NCBI GenBank assembly: GCA_964036045.1
Contig: OZ038378.1
Span: 18,981,348-19,045,347, forward strand
Direction of reading: 5' to 3'
Length of the DNA: 64,000 bases
From: Eutreptiella sp. 'Long Island Sound 2002'
Taxonomy: Eukaryota; Euglenozoa; Euglenophyceae; Eutreptiales; Eutreptiaceae
The position numbers and the translations under genes were made by a program. Positions 12,532 to 24,170 of the stretch are shown in pieces. A model generated the notes under the pieces. It ran no database searches and was not told where the DNA came from. It saw only the letters and a program-made list of their open reading frames with translations. Within the stretch, counting starts at the first letter, position 1. Each line of letters begins with the position of its first letter.

Positions 12532-13131
12532 GATCCATAGAGTGATCCATAGAGTGATCCATAGAGTGATCCATAGAGTGATCCATAGAGTGATCCATAG
12601 ACTGATCCATGGAGTGATCCATAGAGTGATCCATAGAGTGATCCATAGAGTGATCCATGGAGTGATCCGTAGAGTGATCCATAGAGTGATCCATAGTGTG
12701 ATTCATAGAGTGATCCATAGAATGATCCATAGAGTGATCCATAGAGTGATCCATAGAGTGATCCATAGAGTGATCCACAGAGTGATCCATGGGAGTGATC
12801 CATAGCGTGATCCATGGAGTGATCAATAGAGTGATCCATAGACTGATCCATGGAGTGATCCATAGAGTGATCCATGGAGTGATCCATAGAGTGATACATA
12901 GAGTGATCCATACAGTGATCCGGCCTTACACCACTTTACACGGGCCTTACACCACTTTACACGGGCCTTACACTGCTTTACACGGGCCTTACACCACTTT
13001 ACACGGGCCTTACACCACTTTACACGGGCCTTACACCACTTTACACGGGCCTTACATCACTTTGCACGGGCCTTCCCCCATTTTACACGGGTCTTGCACC
13101 ACTTTACACGCGCCTTACACCACTTTACACG
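12532..13131 (+). repeat. Satellite cycle 15: A 32 units (with 13-mer) + B 10 units
   Basis: A block 12532-12921 contains the 13-bp unit at 12784-12796, an ATAGTGTGATTC pair near 12693 and an AGTGATACAT unit near 12891. B block 12922-13131 starts like the block in cycle 17 but stops after CGCGCC, so it looks like a truncated type P block. Confidence 0.91.
12784..12796 (+). repeat. 13-bp phase-shifting A unit (cycle 15)
   Basis: GATCCATGGGAGT replaces the 12-bp GATCCATGGGTT found at this place in most A blocks and makes the block one base out of 12-bp register. It is preceded by a GATCCACAGAGT unit. Confidence 0.9.
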
Positions 13132-13910
13132 GATCCATAGAGTGATCCGTAGAGTGATCCATAGAGTGATCCATAGAGTGATCCATAGAGTGATCCATAG
13201 AGTGATCCATAGAATGATGCATAGAGTGATCCATAGAGTGATCACTAGAGTGATCCATAGAGTGATCCATAGAGTGATCCATAGAGTGATCCATAGAGTG
13301 ATCCATGGGTTGATCCATAGCGTGATCCATGGAGTGATCAATAGAGTGATCCATAGAGTGATCCATAGACTGATCCATGGAGTGATCCATAGAGTGAACC
13401 ATGGAGTGATCCATAGAGTGATCCATAGAGTGATCCATACAGTGATCCGGCCTCACACCACTTTACACGGGCCTTACACCACTTTACACGGGCCTTACAC
13501 CACTTTACACGGGCCTTACACCACTTTACACGGGCCTTACACCACTTTACACGGGCCTTACACCACTTTACACGGGCCTTACACCACTTTGCACGGGCCT
13601 TCCCCCACTTTACACGGGCCTTACACCACTTTACACGCGCCTTACACCACTTTAGACGGGCCTTGCACCACTTTACACGGGCCTTACACCACTTTACACG
13701 GGCCTTACACCATTTTACACGGGCCTTACACCACTTTACACAGACCTTACACCACTTTACACGGGCCTTACACCACTTTACACGGGCCTTGCACCACTTT
13801 ACACGGGCCTTCCGCCACTTTACACGGGCCTTACACCACTTTGCAAGGGCCTTACACCACTTTACACGGGCCTTAAACCACTTTACACGGGCCTTACACC
13901 ACTTTACACG
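13132..13910 (+). repeat. Satellite cycle 16: A 26 units + B 22 units (P)
   Basis: A block 13132-13448 shares the AGAATGATGC marker with cycle 14 (offset 1,379 bp) but is 180 bp shorter. It also has a private ATCACTAG unit near 13243. B block 13449-13910 starts CCTCACACC and has CACAGACC at 13742. Confidence 0.91.
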
Positions 13911-14888
13911 GATCCATAGAGTGATCCATAGAGTGATCCATAGAGTGATCCATAGAGTGATCCATAGAGTGATCCATAGACTGATCCATGGAGTGATCCA
14001 TAGAGTGATCCATAGAGTGATCCATAGAGTGATCCATGGAGTGATCCGTAGAGTGATCCATAGAGTGATCCATAGTGTGATTCATAGAGTGATCCATAGA
14101 ATGATCCATAGAGTGATCCATAGAGTGATCCATAGAGTGATCCATAGAGTGATCCACAGAGTGATCCATGGGAGTGATCCATAGCGTGATCCATGGAGTG
14201 ATCAATAGAGTGATCCATAGACTGATCCATGGAGTGATCCATAGAGTGATCCATGGAGTGATCCATAGAGTGATCCATAGAGTGATCCATACAGTGATCC
14301 GGCCTTACACCACTTTACACGGGCCTTACACCACTTTACACGGGCCTTACACTGCTTTACACGGGCCTTACACCACTTTACACGGGCCTTACACCACTTT
14401 ACACGGGCCTTACACCACTTTACACGGGCCTTACATCACTTTGCACGGGCCTTCCCCCATTTTACACGGGTCTTGCACCACTTTACACGCGCCTTACACC
14501 ACTTTACACGGGCCTTGCACCACTTTACACGGGCCCTACACCACTTTACACGGGCCTTACACCATTTTACACGGGCCTTACACCACTTTACACGGACCTT
14601 ACACCACTTTACACGGGCCCTACACCACTTTACACGGGCCTTGCACCACTTTACACGGGCCTTACACCACTTTACACGGGCCTTACACCATTTTACACGG
14701 GCCTTACACCACTTTACACGGACCTTACACCACTTTACACGGGCCTTACACCACTTTACACGGACCTTACACCACTTTACACGGGCCTTCCGCCACTTTA
14801 CACGGGCCTTACACCACTTTACACGGGCCTTACACCACTTTACACGGGCCTTAAACCACTTTACACGGGCCTTACACCACTTTACACG
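13911..14888 (+). repeat. Satellite cycle 17: A 32 units (with 13-mer) + B 28 units (P-like)
   Basis: A block 13911-14300 with a 13-bp unit at 14163-14175. B block 14301-14888 has CCCCCATTTTAC, ACTGCTTTAC and three GGGCCCTAC-type units. Repeated almost unchanged as cycle 21, 2,948 bp away. Confidence 0.92.
14163..14175 (+). repeat. 13-bp phase-shifting A unit (cycle 17)
   Basis: Same 13-bp unit and same preceding CACAG unit as at 12784, offset 1,379 bp, so it was copied with the duplication. Confidence 0.9.
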
Positions 14889-15475
14889 GATCCATAGAGT
14901 GATCCATAGAGTGATCCATAGAGTGATCCATAGAGTGATCCATAGAGTGATCCATAGAGTGCTCCATGGAGTGATCCATAGAGTGATCCATAGAGTGATC
15001 CATAGAGTGATCCATGGAGTGATCCGTAGAGTGATCCATAGAGTGATCCATAGATTGATCCGTAGAGTGATCCATAGAATGATCCATAGAGTGATCCATA
15101 GAGTGATCCATAGAGTGATCCATAGAGTGATCCATGGGTTGATCCATAGCGTGATCCATGGAGTGATCAATAGAGTGATCCATAGAGTGATCCATAGACT
15201 GATCCATGGAGTGATCCATAGAGTGAACCATGGAGTGATCCATAGAGTGATCCATACAGTGATCCGGCCTTACACCACTTTACACGGGCCTTACACCACT
15301 TTACACGGGCCCTACACCGCTTTACACGGGCCTTACACCACTTTACACGGGCCTTACACCACTTTACACGGGCCTTACACCACTTTACACGGGCCTTACA
15401 CCACTTTGCACGGGCCTTACACCACTTTACACGGGCCTTAAACCACTTTACACGGGCCTTACACCACTTTACACG
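14889..15475 (+). repeat. Satellite cycle 18: A 31 units + B 10 units (S)
   Basis: A block 14889-15265 with an unusual AGATTGATCCGTAG pair near 15053 and GAACCATGG near 15225. B block 15266-15475 has GGGCCCTACACCGC as its third unit. Confidence 0.92.
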
Positions 15476-16054
15476 GATCCATAGAGTGATCCATAGAGTG
15501 ATCCATAGAGTGATCCATAGAGTGATCCATAGAGTGATCCATAGGGTGATCCATGGAGTGATCCATAGAGTGATCCATAGAGTGATCCATAGAGTGATCC
15601 ATGGAGTGATCCGTAGAGTGATCCATAGAGTGATCCATAGAGTGATCCATAGAGTGATCCATAGAATGATCCATAGAGTGATCCATAGAGTGATCCATAG
15701 AGTGATCCATAGAATGATCCACAGAGTGATCCATGGGAGTGATCCATAGCGTGATCCATGGAGTGATCAATAGAGTGATCCATAGACTGATCCATGGAGT
15801 GATCCATAGAGTGATCCATGGAGTGATCCATAGAGTGATCCATAGAGTGATCCATACAGTGATCCGGCCTTACACCACTTTACACGGGCCTTACACCACT
15901 TTACACGGGCCTTACACCGCTTTACACGGGCCTTACACCACTTTACACGGGCCTTACACCACTTTACACGGGCCTTACACCACTTTGCACGGGCCTTACA
16001 CCACTTTACACGGGCCTTAAACCACTTTACACGGGCCTTACACCACTTTACACG
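15476..16054 (+). repeat. Satellite cycle 19: A 32 units (with 13-mer) + B 9 units (S)
   Basis: A block 15476-15865 has the ATAGGGTGATCCATGG pair, two AGAATGATCC units and the 13-bp unit at 15728-15740. B block 15866-16054. Cycle 20 begins as a tandem copy 579 bp on. Confidence 0.92.
15728..15740 (+). repeat. 13-bp phase-shifting A unit (cycle 19)
   Basis: Same 13-bp unit, here preceded by an AGAATGATCCACAG pair, a subtype shared with the copies at 16307, 18676, 19653 and 23445. Confidence 0.9.
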
Positions 16055-16858
16055 GATCCATAGAGTGATCCATAGAGTGATCCATAGAGTGATCCATAGA
16101 GTGATCCATAGAGTGATCCATAGGGTGATCCATGGAGTGATCCATAGAGTGATCCATAGAGTGATCCATAGAGTGATCCATGGAGTGATCCGTAGAGTGA
16201 TCCATAGAGTGATCCATAGAGTGATCCATAGAGTGATCCATAGAATGATCCATAGAGTGATCCATAGAGTGATCCATAGAGTGATCCATAGAATGATCCA
16301 CAGAGTGATCCATGGGAGTGATCCATAGCGTGATCCATGGAGTGATCAATAGAGTGATCCATAGACTGATCCATGGAGTGATCCATAGAGTGATCCGGCC
16401 TTACACCACTTTACACGGGCCTTACACCACTTTACACGGGCCTTACACCACTTTACACGGGCCTTACACCACTTTACACGGGCCTTACACCACTTTACAC
16501 GGGCCTTACACCACTTTACACGGGCCTTACACCACTTTGCACGGGCCTTCCCCCACTTTACACGGGCCTTACACCACTTTACACGCGCCTTACACCACTT
16601 TAGACGGGCCTTGCACCACTTTACACGGGCCTTACACCACTTTACACGGGCCTTACACCATTTTACACGGGCCTTACACCACTTTACACGGACCTTACAC
16701 CACTTTACACGGGCCTTACACCACTTTACACGGGCCTTGCACCACTTTACACGGGCCTTCCGCCACTTTACACGGGCCTTACACCACTTTGCAAGGGCCT
16801 TACACCACTTTACACGGGCCTTAAACCACTTTACACGGGCCTTACACCACTTTACACG
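16055..16858 (+). repeat. Satellite cycle 20: A 28 units (with 13-mer) + B 22 units (P)
   Basis: A block 16055-16396 copies cycle 19 but is 48 bp shorter at its right end, so it enters B through ATAGAGTGATCCGGCC without the CATACAG exit unit. B block 16397-16858 matches cycles 14 and 16. Confidence 0.92.
16307..16319 (+). repeat. 13-bp phase-shifting A unit (cycle 20)
   Basis: Copy of the unit at 15728, offset 579 bp, lying in an A block that lacks the usual exit. Confidence 0.9.
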
Positions 16859-17836
16859 GATCCATAGAGTGATCCATAGAGTGATCCATAGAGTGATCCA
16901 TAGAGTGATCCATAGAGTGATCCATAGACTGATCCATGGAGTGATCCATAGAGTGATCCATAGAGTGATCCATAGAGTGATCCATGGAGTGATCCGTAGA
17001 GTGATCCATAGAGTGATCCATAGTGTGATTCATAGAGTGATCCATAGAATGATCCATAGAGTGATCCATAGAGTGATCCATAGAGTGATCCATAGAGTGA
17101 TCCACAGAGTGATCCATGGGAGTGATCCATAGCGTGATCCATGGAGTGATCAATAGAGTGATCCATAGACTGATCCATGGAGTGATCCATAGAGTGATCC
17201 ATGGAGTGATCCATAGAGTGATCCATAGAGTGATCCATACAGTGATCCGGCCTTACACCACTTTACACGGGCCTTACACCACTTTACACGGGCCTTACAC
17301 TGCTTTACACGGGCCTTACACCACTTTACACGGGCCTTACACCACTTTACACGGGCCTTACACCACTTTACACGGGCCTTACATCACTTTGCACGGGCCT
17401 TCCCCCATTTTACACGGGTCTTGCACCACTTTACACGCGCCTTACACCACTTTACACGGGCCTTGCACCACTTTACACGGGCCCTACACCACTTTACACG
17501 GGCCTTACACCATTTTACACGGGCCTTACACCACTTTACACGGACCTTACACCACTTTACACGGGCCCTACACCACTTTACACGGGCCTTGCACCACTTT
17601 ACACGGGCCTTACACCACTTTACACGGGCCTTACACCATTTTACACGGGCCTTACACCACTTTACACGGACCTTACACCACTTTACACGGGCCTTACACC
17701 ACTTTACACGGACCTTACACCACTTTACACGGGCCTTCCGCCACTTTACACGGGCCTTACACCACTTTACACGGGCCTTACACCACTTTACACGGGCCTT
17801 AAACCACTTTACACGGGCCTTACACCACTTTACACG
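16859..17836 (+). repeat. Satellite cycle 21: A 32 units (with 13-mer) + B 28 units (P-like)
   Basis: A block 16859-17248 (13-mer at 17111-17123), B block 17249-17836. I see no base difference from cycle 17. Confidence 0.92.
17111..17123 (+). repeat. 13-bp phase-shifting A unit (cycle 21)
   Basis: Copy of the unit at 14163, offset 2,948 bp. Confidence 0.9.
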
Positions 17837-18423
17837 GATCCATAGAGTGATCCATAGAGTGATCCATAGAGTGATCCATAGAGTGATCCATAGAGTGATC
17901 CATAGAGTGCTCCATGGAGTGATCCATAGAGTGATCCATAGAGTGATCCATAGAGTGATCCATGGAGTGATCCGTAGAGTGATCCATAGAGTGATCCATA
18001 GATTGATCCGTAGAGTGATCCATAGAATGATCCATAGAGTGATCCATAGAGTGATCCATAGAGTGATCCATAGAGTGATCCATGGGTTGATCCATAGCGT
18101 GATCCATGGAGTGATCAATAGAGTGATCCATAGAGTGATCCATAGACTGATCCATGGAGTGATCCATAGAGTGAACCATGGAGTGATCCATAGAGTGATC
18201 CATACAGTGATCCGGCCTTACACCACTTTACACGGGCCTTACACCACTTTACACGGGCCCTACACCGCTTTACACGGGCCTTACACCACTTTACACGGGC
18301 CTTACACCACTTTACACGGGCCTTACACCACTTTACACGGGCCTTACACCACTTTGCACGGGCCTTACACCACTTTACACGGGCCTTAAACCACTTTACA
18401 CGGGCCTTACACCACTTTACACG
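17837..18423 (+). repeat. Satellite cycle 22: A 31 units + B 10 units (S)
   Basis: A block 17837-18213, B block 18214-18423. Copy of cycle 18 at 2,948 bp, including the AGATTGATCCGTAG pair. Confidence 0.92.
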
Positions 18424-18954
18424 GATCCATAGAGTGATCCATAGAGTGATCCATAGAGTGATCCATAGAGTGATCCATAGAGTGATCCATAGGGTGATCC
18501 ATGGAGTGATCCATAGAGTGATCCATAGAGTGATCCATAGAGTGATCCATGGAGTGATCCGTAGAGTGATCCATAGAGTGATCCATAGAGTGATCCATAG
18601 AGTGATCCATAGAATGATCCATAGAGTGATCCATAGAGTGATCCATAGAGTGATCCATAGAATGATCCACAGAGTGATCCATGGGAGTGATCCATAGCGT
18701 GATCCATGGAGTGATCAATAGAGTGATCCATAGACTGATCCATGGAGTGATCCATAGAGTGATCCGGCCTTACACCACTTTACACGGGCCTTACACCACT
18801 TTACACGGGCCTTACACCGCTTTACACGGGCCTTACACCACTTTACACGGGCCTTACACCACTTTACACGGGCCTTACACCACTTTGCACGGGCCTTACA
18901 CCACTTTACACGGGCCTTAAACCACTTTACACGGGCCTTACACCACTTTACACG
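18424..18954 (+). repeat. Satellite cycle 23: A 28 units (with 13-mer) + B 9 units (S)
   Basis: A block 18424-18765 (13-mer at 18676-18688) has the shortened right end of cycle 20, with no CATACAG exit. B block 18766-18954 resembles cycle 19. The cycle therefore combines a cycle-20 type A end with a cycle-19 type B block. Confidence 0.91.
18676..18688 (+). repeat. 13-bp phase-shifting A unit (cycle 23)
   Basis: Same AGAATGATCCACAG context as 15728, at the expected 2,948-bp offset. Confidence 0.9.
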
Positions 18955-19400
18955 GATCCATAGAGTGATCCATAGAGTGATCCATAGAGTGATCCATAGA
19001 GTGATCCATAGAGTGATCCATAGGGTGATCCATGGAGTGATCCATAGAGTGATCCATAGAGTGATCCATAGAGTGATCCATGGAGTGATCCGTAGAGTGA
19101 TCCATAGAGTGATCCATAGAGTGATCCATAGAGTGATCCATAGAATGATCCATAGAGTGATCCATAGAGTGATCCATAGAGTGATCCATAGAGTGATCCA
19201 TACAGTGATCCGGCCTTACACCACTTTACACGGGCCTTACACCACTTTACACGGGCCTTACACCGCTTTACACGGGCCTTACACCACTTTACACGGGCCT
19301 TACACCACTTTACACGGGCCTTACACCACTTTGCACGGGCCTTACACCACTTTACACGGGCCTTAAACCACTTTACACGGGCCTTACACCACTTTACACG
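18955..19400 (+). repeat. Satellite cycle 24: A 21 units + B 9 units (S)
   Basis: A block 18955-19211 begins like cycle 23 but jumps from just after AGAATGATCC to the exit unit. It has neither the 13-mer nor the AGCG/GATCAAT group. B block 19212-19400. Confidence 0.91.
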
Positions 19401-20336
19401 GATCCATAGAGTGATCCATAGAGTGATCCATAGAGTGATCCATAGAGTGATCCATAGAGTGATCCATAGGGTGATCCATGGAGTGATCCATAGAGTGATC
19501 CATAGAGTGATCCATAGAGTGATCCATGGAGTGATCCGTAGAGTGATCCATAGAGTGATCCATAGAGTGATCCATAGAGTGATCCATAGAATGATCCATA
19601 GAGTGATCCATAGAGTGATCCATAGAGTGATCCATAGAATGATCCACAGAGTGATCCATGGGAGTGATCCATAGCGTGATCCATGGAGTGATCAATAGAG
19701 TGATCCATAGACTGATCCATGGAGTGATCCATAGAGTGATCCATGGAGTGATCCATAGAGTGATCCATAGAGTGATCCATACAGTGATCCGGCCTTACAC
19801 CACTTTACACGGGCCTTACACCACTTTACACGGGCCTTACACCGCTTTACACGGGCCTTACACCACTTTACACGGGCCTTACACCACTTTGCACGGGCCT
19901 TACACTACTTTACACGGGTCTTGCACCACTTTACACGGGCCTTACACCACTTTGCACGGGCATTGCCCCACTTTAAACGGGCCTTACACCACTTTACACG
20001 CGCCTTCCGCCACTTTGCACGGGCCTTACACCACTTTACACGGGCCTTACACCACTTTACACGGGCCTTACACCACTTTACACGGACCTTACACCACTTT
20101 ACACGGGCCTTACACCACTTTACACGGGCCTGACACCACTTTACACGGACCTTACACCACTTTACACGGGCCTTGCACCACTTTACACGGGCCTTCCGCC
20201 ACTTTACACGGGCCTTACACCACTTTACACGGGCCTTACACCACTTTACACGGGCCTTACACCACTTTACACGGGCCTTACACCACTTTACACGGGCCTT
20301 AAACCACTTTAAACGGGCCTTGCACCACTTTACACG
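19401..20336 (+). repeat. Satellite cycle 25: A 32 units (with 13-mer) + B 26 units (R)
   Basis: A block 19401-19790 (13-mer at 19653-19665) with the full exit. B block 19791-20336 is the first type R block (GGGCATTGCCCC, then TTTAAACGGG, then CGCGCCTTCCGCC) and ends CTTAAACCAC, TTTAAACGGG, CTTGCACCAC. Confidence 0.92.
19653..19665 (+). repeat. 13-bp phase-shifting A unit (cycle 25)
   Basis: Same context as 15728, in a complete A block with a normal exit. Confidence 0.9.
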
Positions 20337-21355
20337 GATCCATAGAGTGATCCATAGAGTGATCCATAGAGTGATCCATAGAGTGATCCATAGAGCGATC
20401 CATAGAGTGATCCATGGAGTGATCCGTAGAGTGATCCATAGAGTGATCCATAGAGTGATCCATAGATTGATCCATAGAGTGATCCATAGAGTGATCCATA
20501 GAGTGATCCATAGAGTGCTCCATGGAGTGATCCATAGAGTGATCCATAGAGTGATCCATAGAGTGATCCATAGCGTGATCCATGGAGTGATCCATAGAGT
20601 GATCCATAGAGTGATCCATAGAGTGATCCATAGAGTGATCCATAGAGTGATCCATAGAGTGATCCATGGGTTGGTCCATAGCGTGATCCATGGAGTGATC
20701 AATAGAGTGATCCATAGAGTGATCCATAGACTGATCAATGGAGTGATCCATAGAGTGGTCCATGGAGTGATCCATAGAGTGATCCATAGAGTGATCCATA
20801 CAGTGATCCGGCCTTACACCACTTTACACGGGCCTTACACCACTTTACACGGGCCTTACACCGCTTTACACGGGCCTTACACCACTTTACACGGGCCTTA
20901 CACCACTTTACACGGGCCTTACACCACTTTACACGCGCCTTACACCACTTTACACGGGCCTTGCACCACTTTACACGGGCCTTACACCACTTTACACGGG
21001 CCTTGCACCACTTTACAGGGGCCTTCCGCCACTTTACACGGGCCTTGCACCACTTTACACGGGCCTTACACCACTTTACACGGGCCTTACACCACTTTAC
21101 ACGGACCTTACACCACTTTACACGGGCCTTACACCACTTTACACGGGCCTGACACCACTTTACACGGACCTTACACCACTTTACACGGGCCTTGCACCAC
21201 TTTACACGGGCCTTCCGCCCCTTTACACGGGCCTTACACCACTTTACACCGGCCTTACACCACTTTACACGGGCCTTACACCACTTTACACGGGCCTTAC
21301 ACCACTTTACACGGGCCTTAAACCACTTTACACGGGCCTTACACCACTTTACACG
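20337..21355 (+). repeat. Satellite cycle 26: A 39 units + B 26 units (P-like)
   Basis: A block 20337-20809 carries AGAGCGATCC, AGATTGATCC, GGGTTGGTCC and AGTGGTCC variants. B block 20810-21355 has CGCGCC, GGGGCCTTCCGCC, GCCTGAC and CTTCCGCCCC, without the CCCCCAC unit. Confidence 0.92.
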
Positions 21356-21999
21356 GATCCATAGAGTGATCCATAGAGTGATCCATAGAGTGATCCATAG
21401 AGTGATCCATAGAGTGATCCATAGAGTGATCCATGGAGTGATCCGTAGAGTGATCCATAGAGTGATCCATAGAGTGATCCATAGAGTGCTCCATGGAGTG
21501 ATCCATAGAGTGATCCATAGAGTGATCCATAGAGTGATCCATAGAGTGATCCATGGAGTGATCCATAGAGTGATCCATAGAGTGATCCATAGAGTGATCC
21601 ATAGAGTGATCCATAGAGTGATCCATGGGTTGATCCATAGCGTGATCCATGGAGTGATCAATAGAGTGATCCATAGAGTGATCCATAGACTGATCCATGG
21701 AGTGATCCATAGAGTGATCCATGGAGTGGTCCATAGAGTGATCCATAGAGTGATCCATACAGTGATCCGGCCTTACACCACTTTACACAGGCCTTACACC
21801 ACTTTACACGGGCCTTACACCGCTTTACACGGGCCTTACACCACTTTACACGGGCCTTACACCACTTTACACGGGCCTTACACCACTTTACACGGGCCTT
21901 ACACCACTTTGCACGGGCCTTACACCACTTTACACGGGTCTTGCACCACTTTACACGGGCCTTAAACTACTTTACACGGGCCTTACACCACTTTACACG
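21356..21999 (+). repeat. Satellite cycle 27: A 34 units + B 11 units (S)
   Basis: A block 21356-21768 with AGTGGTCC near its right end. B block 21769-21999 contains a CACAGGCC unit (CpG lost at 21789) and ends CTTAAACTAC. Confidence 0.92.
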
Positions 22000-23084
22000 G
22001 ATCCATAGAGTGATCCGTAGAGTGATACATAGAGTGATCCATAGCGTGATCCATAGAGTGATCCATGGAGTGATCCGTAGAGTGATCCATAGAGTGATCC
22101 ATAGAGTGATCCATAGAGTGATCCATAGAGTGATCCATAGAGTGATCCATAGAGTGATCCATAGAGTGATCCATAGAGTGATCCATAGAGTGATCCATGG
22201 AGTGATCCGTAGAGTGATCCATAGAGTGATCCATAGAGTGATCCATAGAGTGATCCATAGAGTGATCCATGGGTTGATCCATAGCGTGATCCATGGAGTG
22301 ATCAATAGAGTGATCCATAGAGTGATCCATAGACTGATCCATGGAGTGATCCATAGAGTGAACCATGGAGTGATCCATAGAGGGATCCATAGAGTGATCC
22401 ATACAGTGATCCGGCCTTACACCACTTTACACGGGCCTTACACCACTTTACACGGGCCTTACACCGCTTTACACGGGCCTTACACCACTTTACACGGGCC
22501 TTACACCACTTTACACGGGCCTTACACCACTTTACACGGGCCTTACACCACTTTACACGGGCCTTACACCACTTTACAAGCGCCTTACACCACATTACAC
22601 GGGCCTTACACCACTTTACACTGGCCTTACACCACTTTACACGGGCCTTACACCACTTTACACGGGCCTTACACCACTTTACACGGCCCTTACACCACTT
22701 TACACGGGCCTTACACCACTTTACACGGGCCTTAAACCACTTTACACGGGCCTTACACCACTTTACACGGGCCTTACACCACTTTACATGGCCCTTACAC
22801 CATTTTACACGTGCCTTACACCACGTTACACGGGCCTGACACCACTGTACACGGACCTTACACCACTTTACACGGGCCTTACACCACTTTACACGGGCCT
22901 TACACCACTTTACACGGGCCTGACACCACTTTACACGGACCTTACACCACTTTACACCGGCCTTACACCACTTTACACGGGCCTTACACCACTTTACACG
23001 GGCCTTACACCATTTTACACGGGCCTTAAACCACTTTACACGGGCCTTACACCACTTTACACGGGCCTTACACCACTTTACACG
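22000..23084 (+). repeat. Satellite cycle 28: A 34 units + B 32 units (Q)
   Basis: A block 22000-22412 has second-unit GTAG, a private GATACATAG at 22026, two GGAG/GTAG pairs, and GAACC and GAGGGATCC near the exit. B block 22413-23084 is type Q with CACATTACAC and ACATGGCCC units. Confidence 0.92.
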
Positions 23085-24170
23085 GATCCATAGAGTGATC
23101 CGTAGAGTGATCCATAGAGTGATCCATAGAGTGATCCATAGAGTGATCCATAGAGTGATCCATAGAGTGATCCATAGAGTGATCCATAGAGTGATCCATG
23201 GAGTGATCCGTAGAGTGATCCATAAAGTGATCCATAGAGTGATCCATAGAGTGATCCATAGGGTGATCCATGGAGTGATCCATAGAGTGATCCATAGAGT
23301 GATCCATAGAGTGATCCATGGAGTGATCCGTAGAGTGATCCATAGAGTGATCCATAGAGTGATCCATAGAGTGATCCATAGAATGATCCATAGAGTGATC
23401 CATAGAGTGATCCATAGAGTGATCCATAGAATGATCCACAGAGTGATCCATGGGAGTGATCCATAGCGTGATCCATGGAGTGATCAATAGAGTGATCCAT
23501 AGACTGATCCATGGAGTGATCCATAGAGTGATCCATGGAGTGATCCATAGAGTGATCCATAGAGTGATCCATACAGTGATCCGGCCTTACACCACTTTAC
23601 ACGGGCCTTACACCACTTTACACGGGCCTTACACCGCTTTACACGGGCCTTACACCACTTTACACGGGCCTTACACCACTTTACACGGGCCTTACACCAC
23701 TTTACACGGGCCTTACACCACTTTGCACGGGCCTTACACCACTTTACACGGGTCTTGCACCACTTTACACGGGCCTTACACCACTTTGCACGGGCATTGC
23801 CCCACTTTAAACGGGCCTTACACCACTTTACACGCGCCTTCCGCCACTTTACACGGGCCTTACACCACTTTACACGGGCCTTACACCACTTTACACGGGC
23901 CTTACACCACTTTACACGGACCTTACACCACTTTACACGGGCCTTACACCACTTTACACGGGCCTGACACCACTTTACACGGACCTTACACCACTTTACA
24001 CGGGCCTTGCACCACTTTACACGGGCCTTCCGCCACTTTACACGGGCCTTACACCACTTTACACGGGCCTTACACCACTTTACACGGGCCTTACACCACT
24101 TTACACGGGCCTTACACCACTTTACACGGGCCTTAAACCACTTTAAACGGGCCTTGCACCACTTTACACG
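23085..24170 (+). repeat. Satellite cycle 29: chimeric A 41 units (with 13-mer) + B 28 units (R)
   Basis: A block 23085-23582: the left part matches the start of cycle 33 (second-unit GTAG after a Q block) and the right part matches cycle 25 (ATAGGG/ATGG pair, 13-mer at 23445-23457). A private ATAAAG unit lies near 23222. B block 23583-24170 is type R, 42 bp (two units) longer than in cycle 25. Confidence 0.92.
23445..23457 (+). repeat. 13-bp phase-shifting A unit (cycle 29, last in the window)
   Basis: Offset 3,792 bp from the copy at 19653, in the cycle-25-derived half of a chimeric A block. No further 13-mer is seen to the right. Confidence 0.9.

Larger units (their letters stand above)
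11830..18423. repeat. Nested 1,379-bp and 2,948-bp tandem duplications (cycles 14-22)
   Basis: 12070-13095 recurs at 13449-14474 (offset 1,379), and the AGAATGATGC marker in the preceding A blocks keeps the same offset. 13449-15475 recurs at 16397-18423 (offset 2,948). I see only two base differences in those 2,027 bp (13454 and 13742). Cycle 20 is itself a 579-bp-offset copy of cycle 19. The region therefore holds three nested rounds of copying. Confidence 0.88.
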
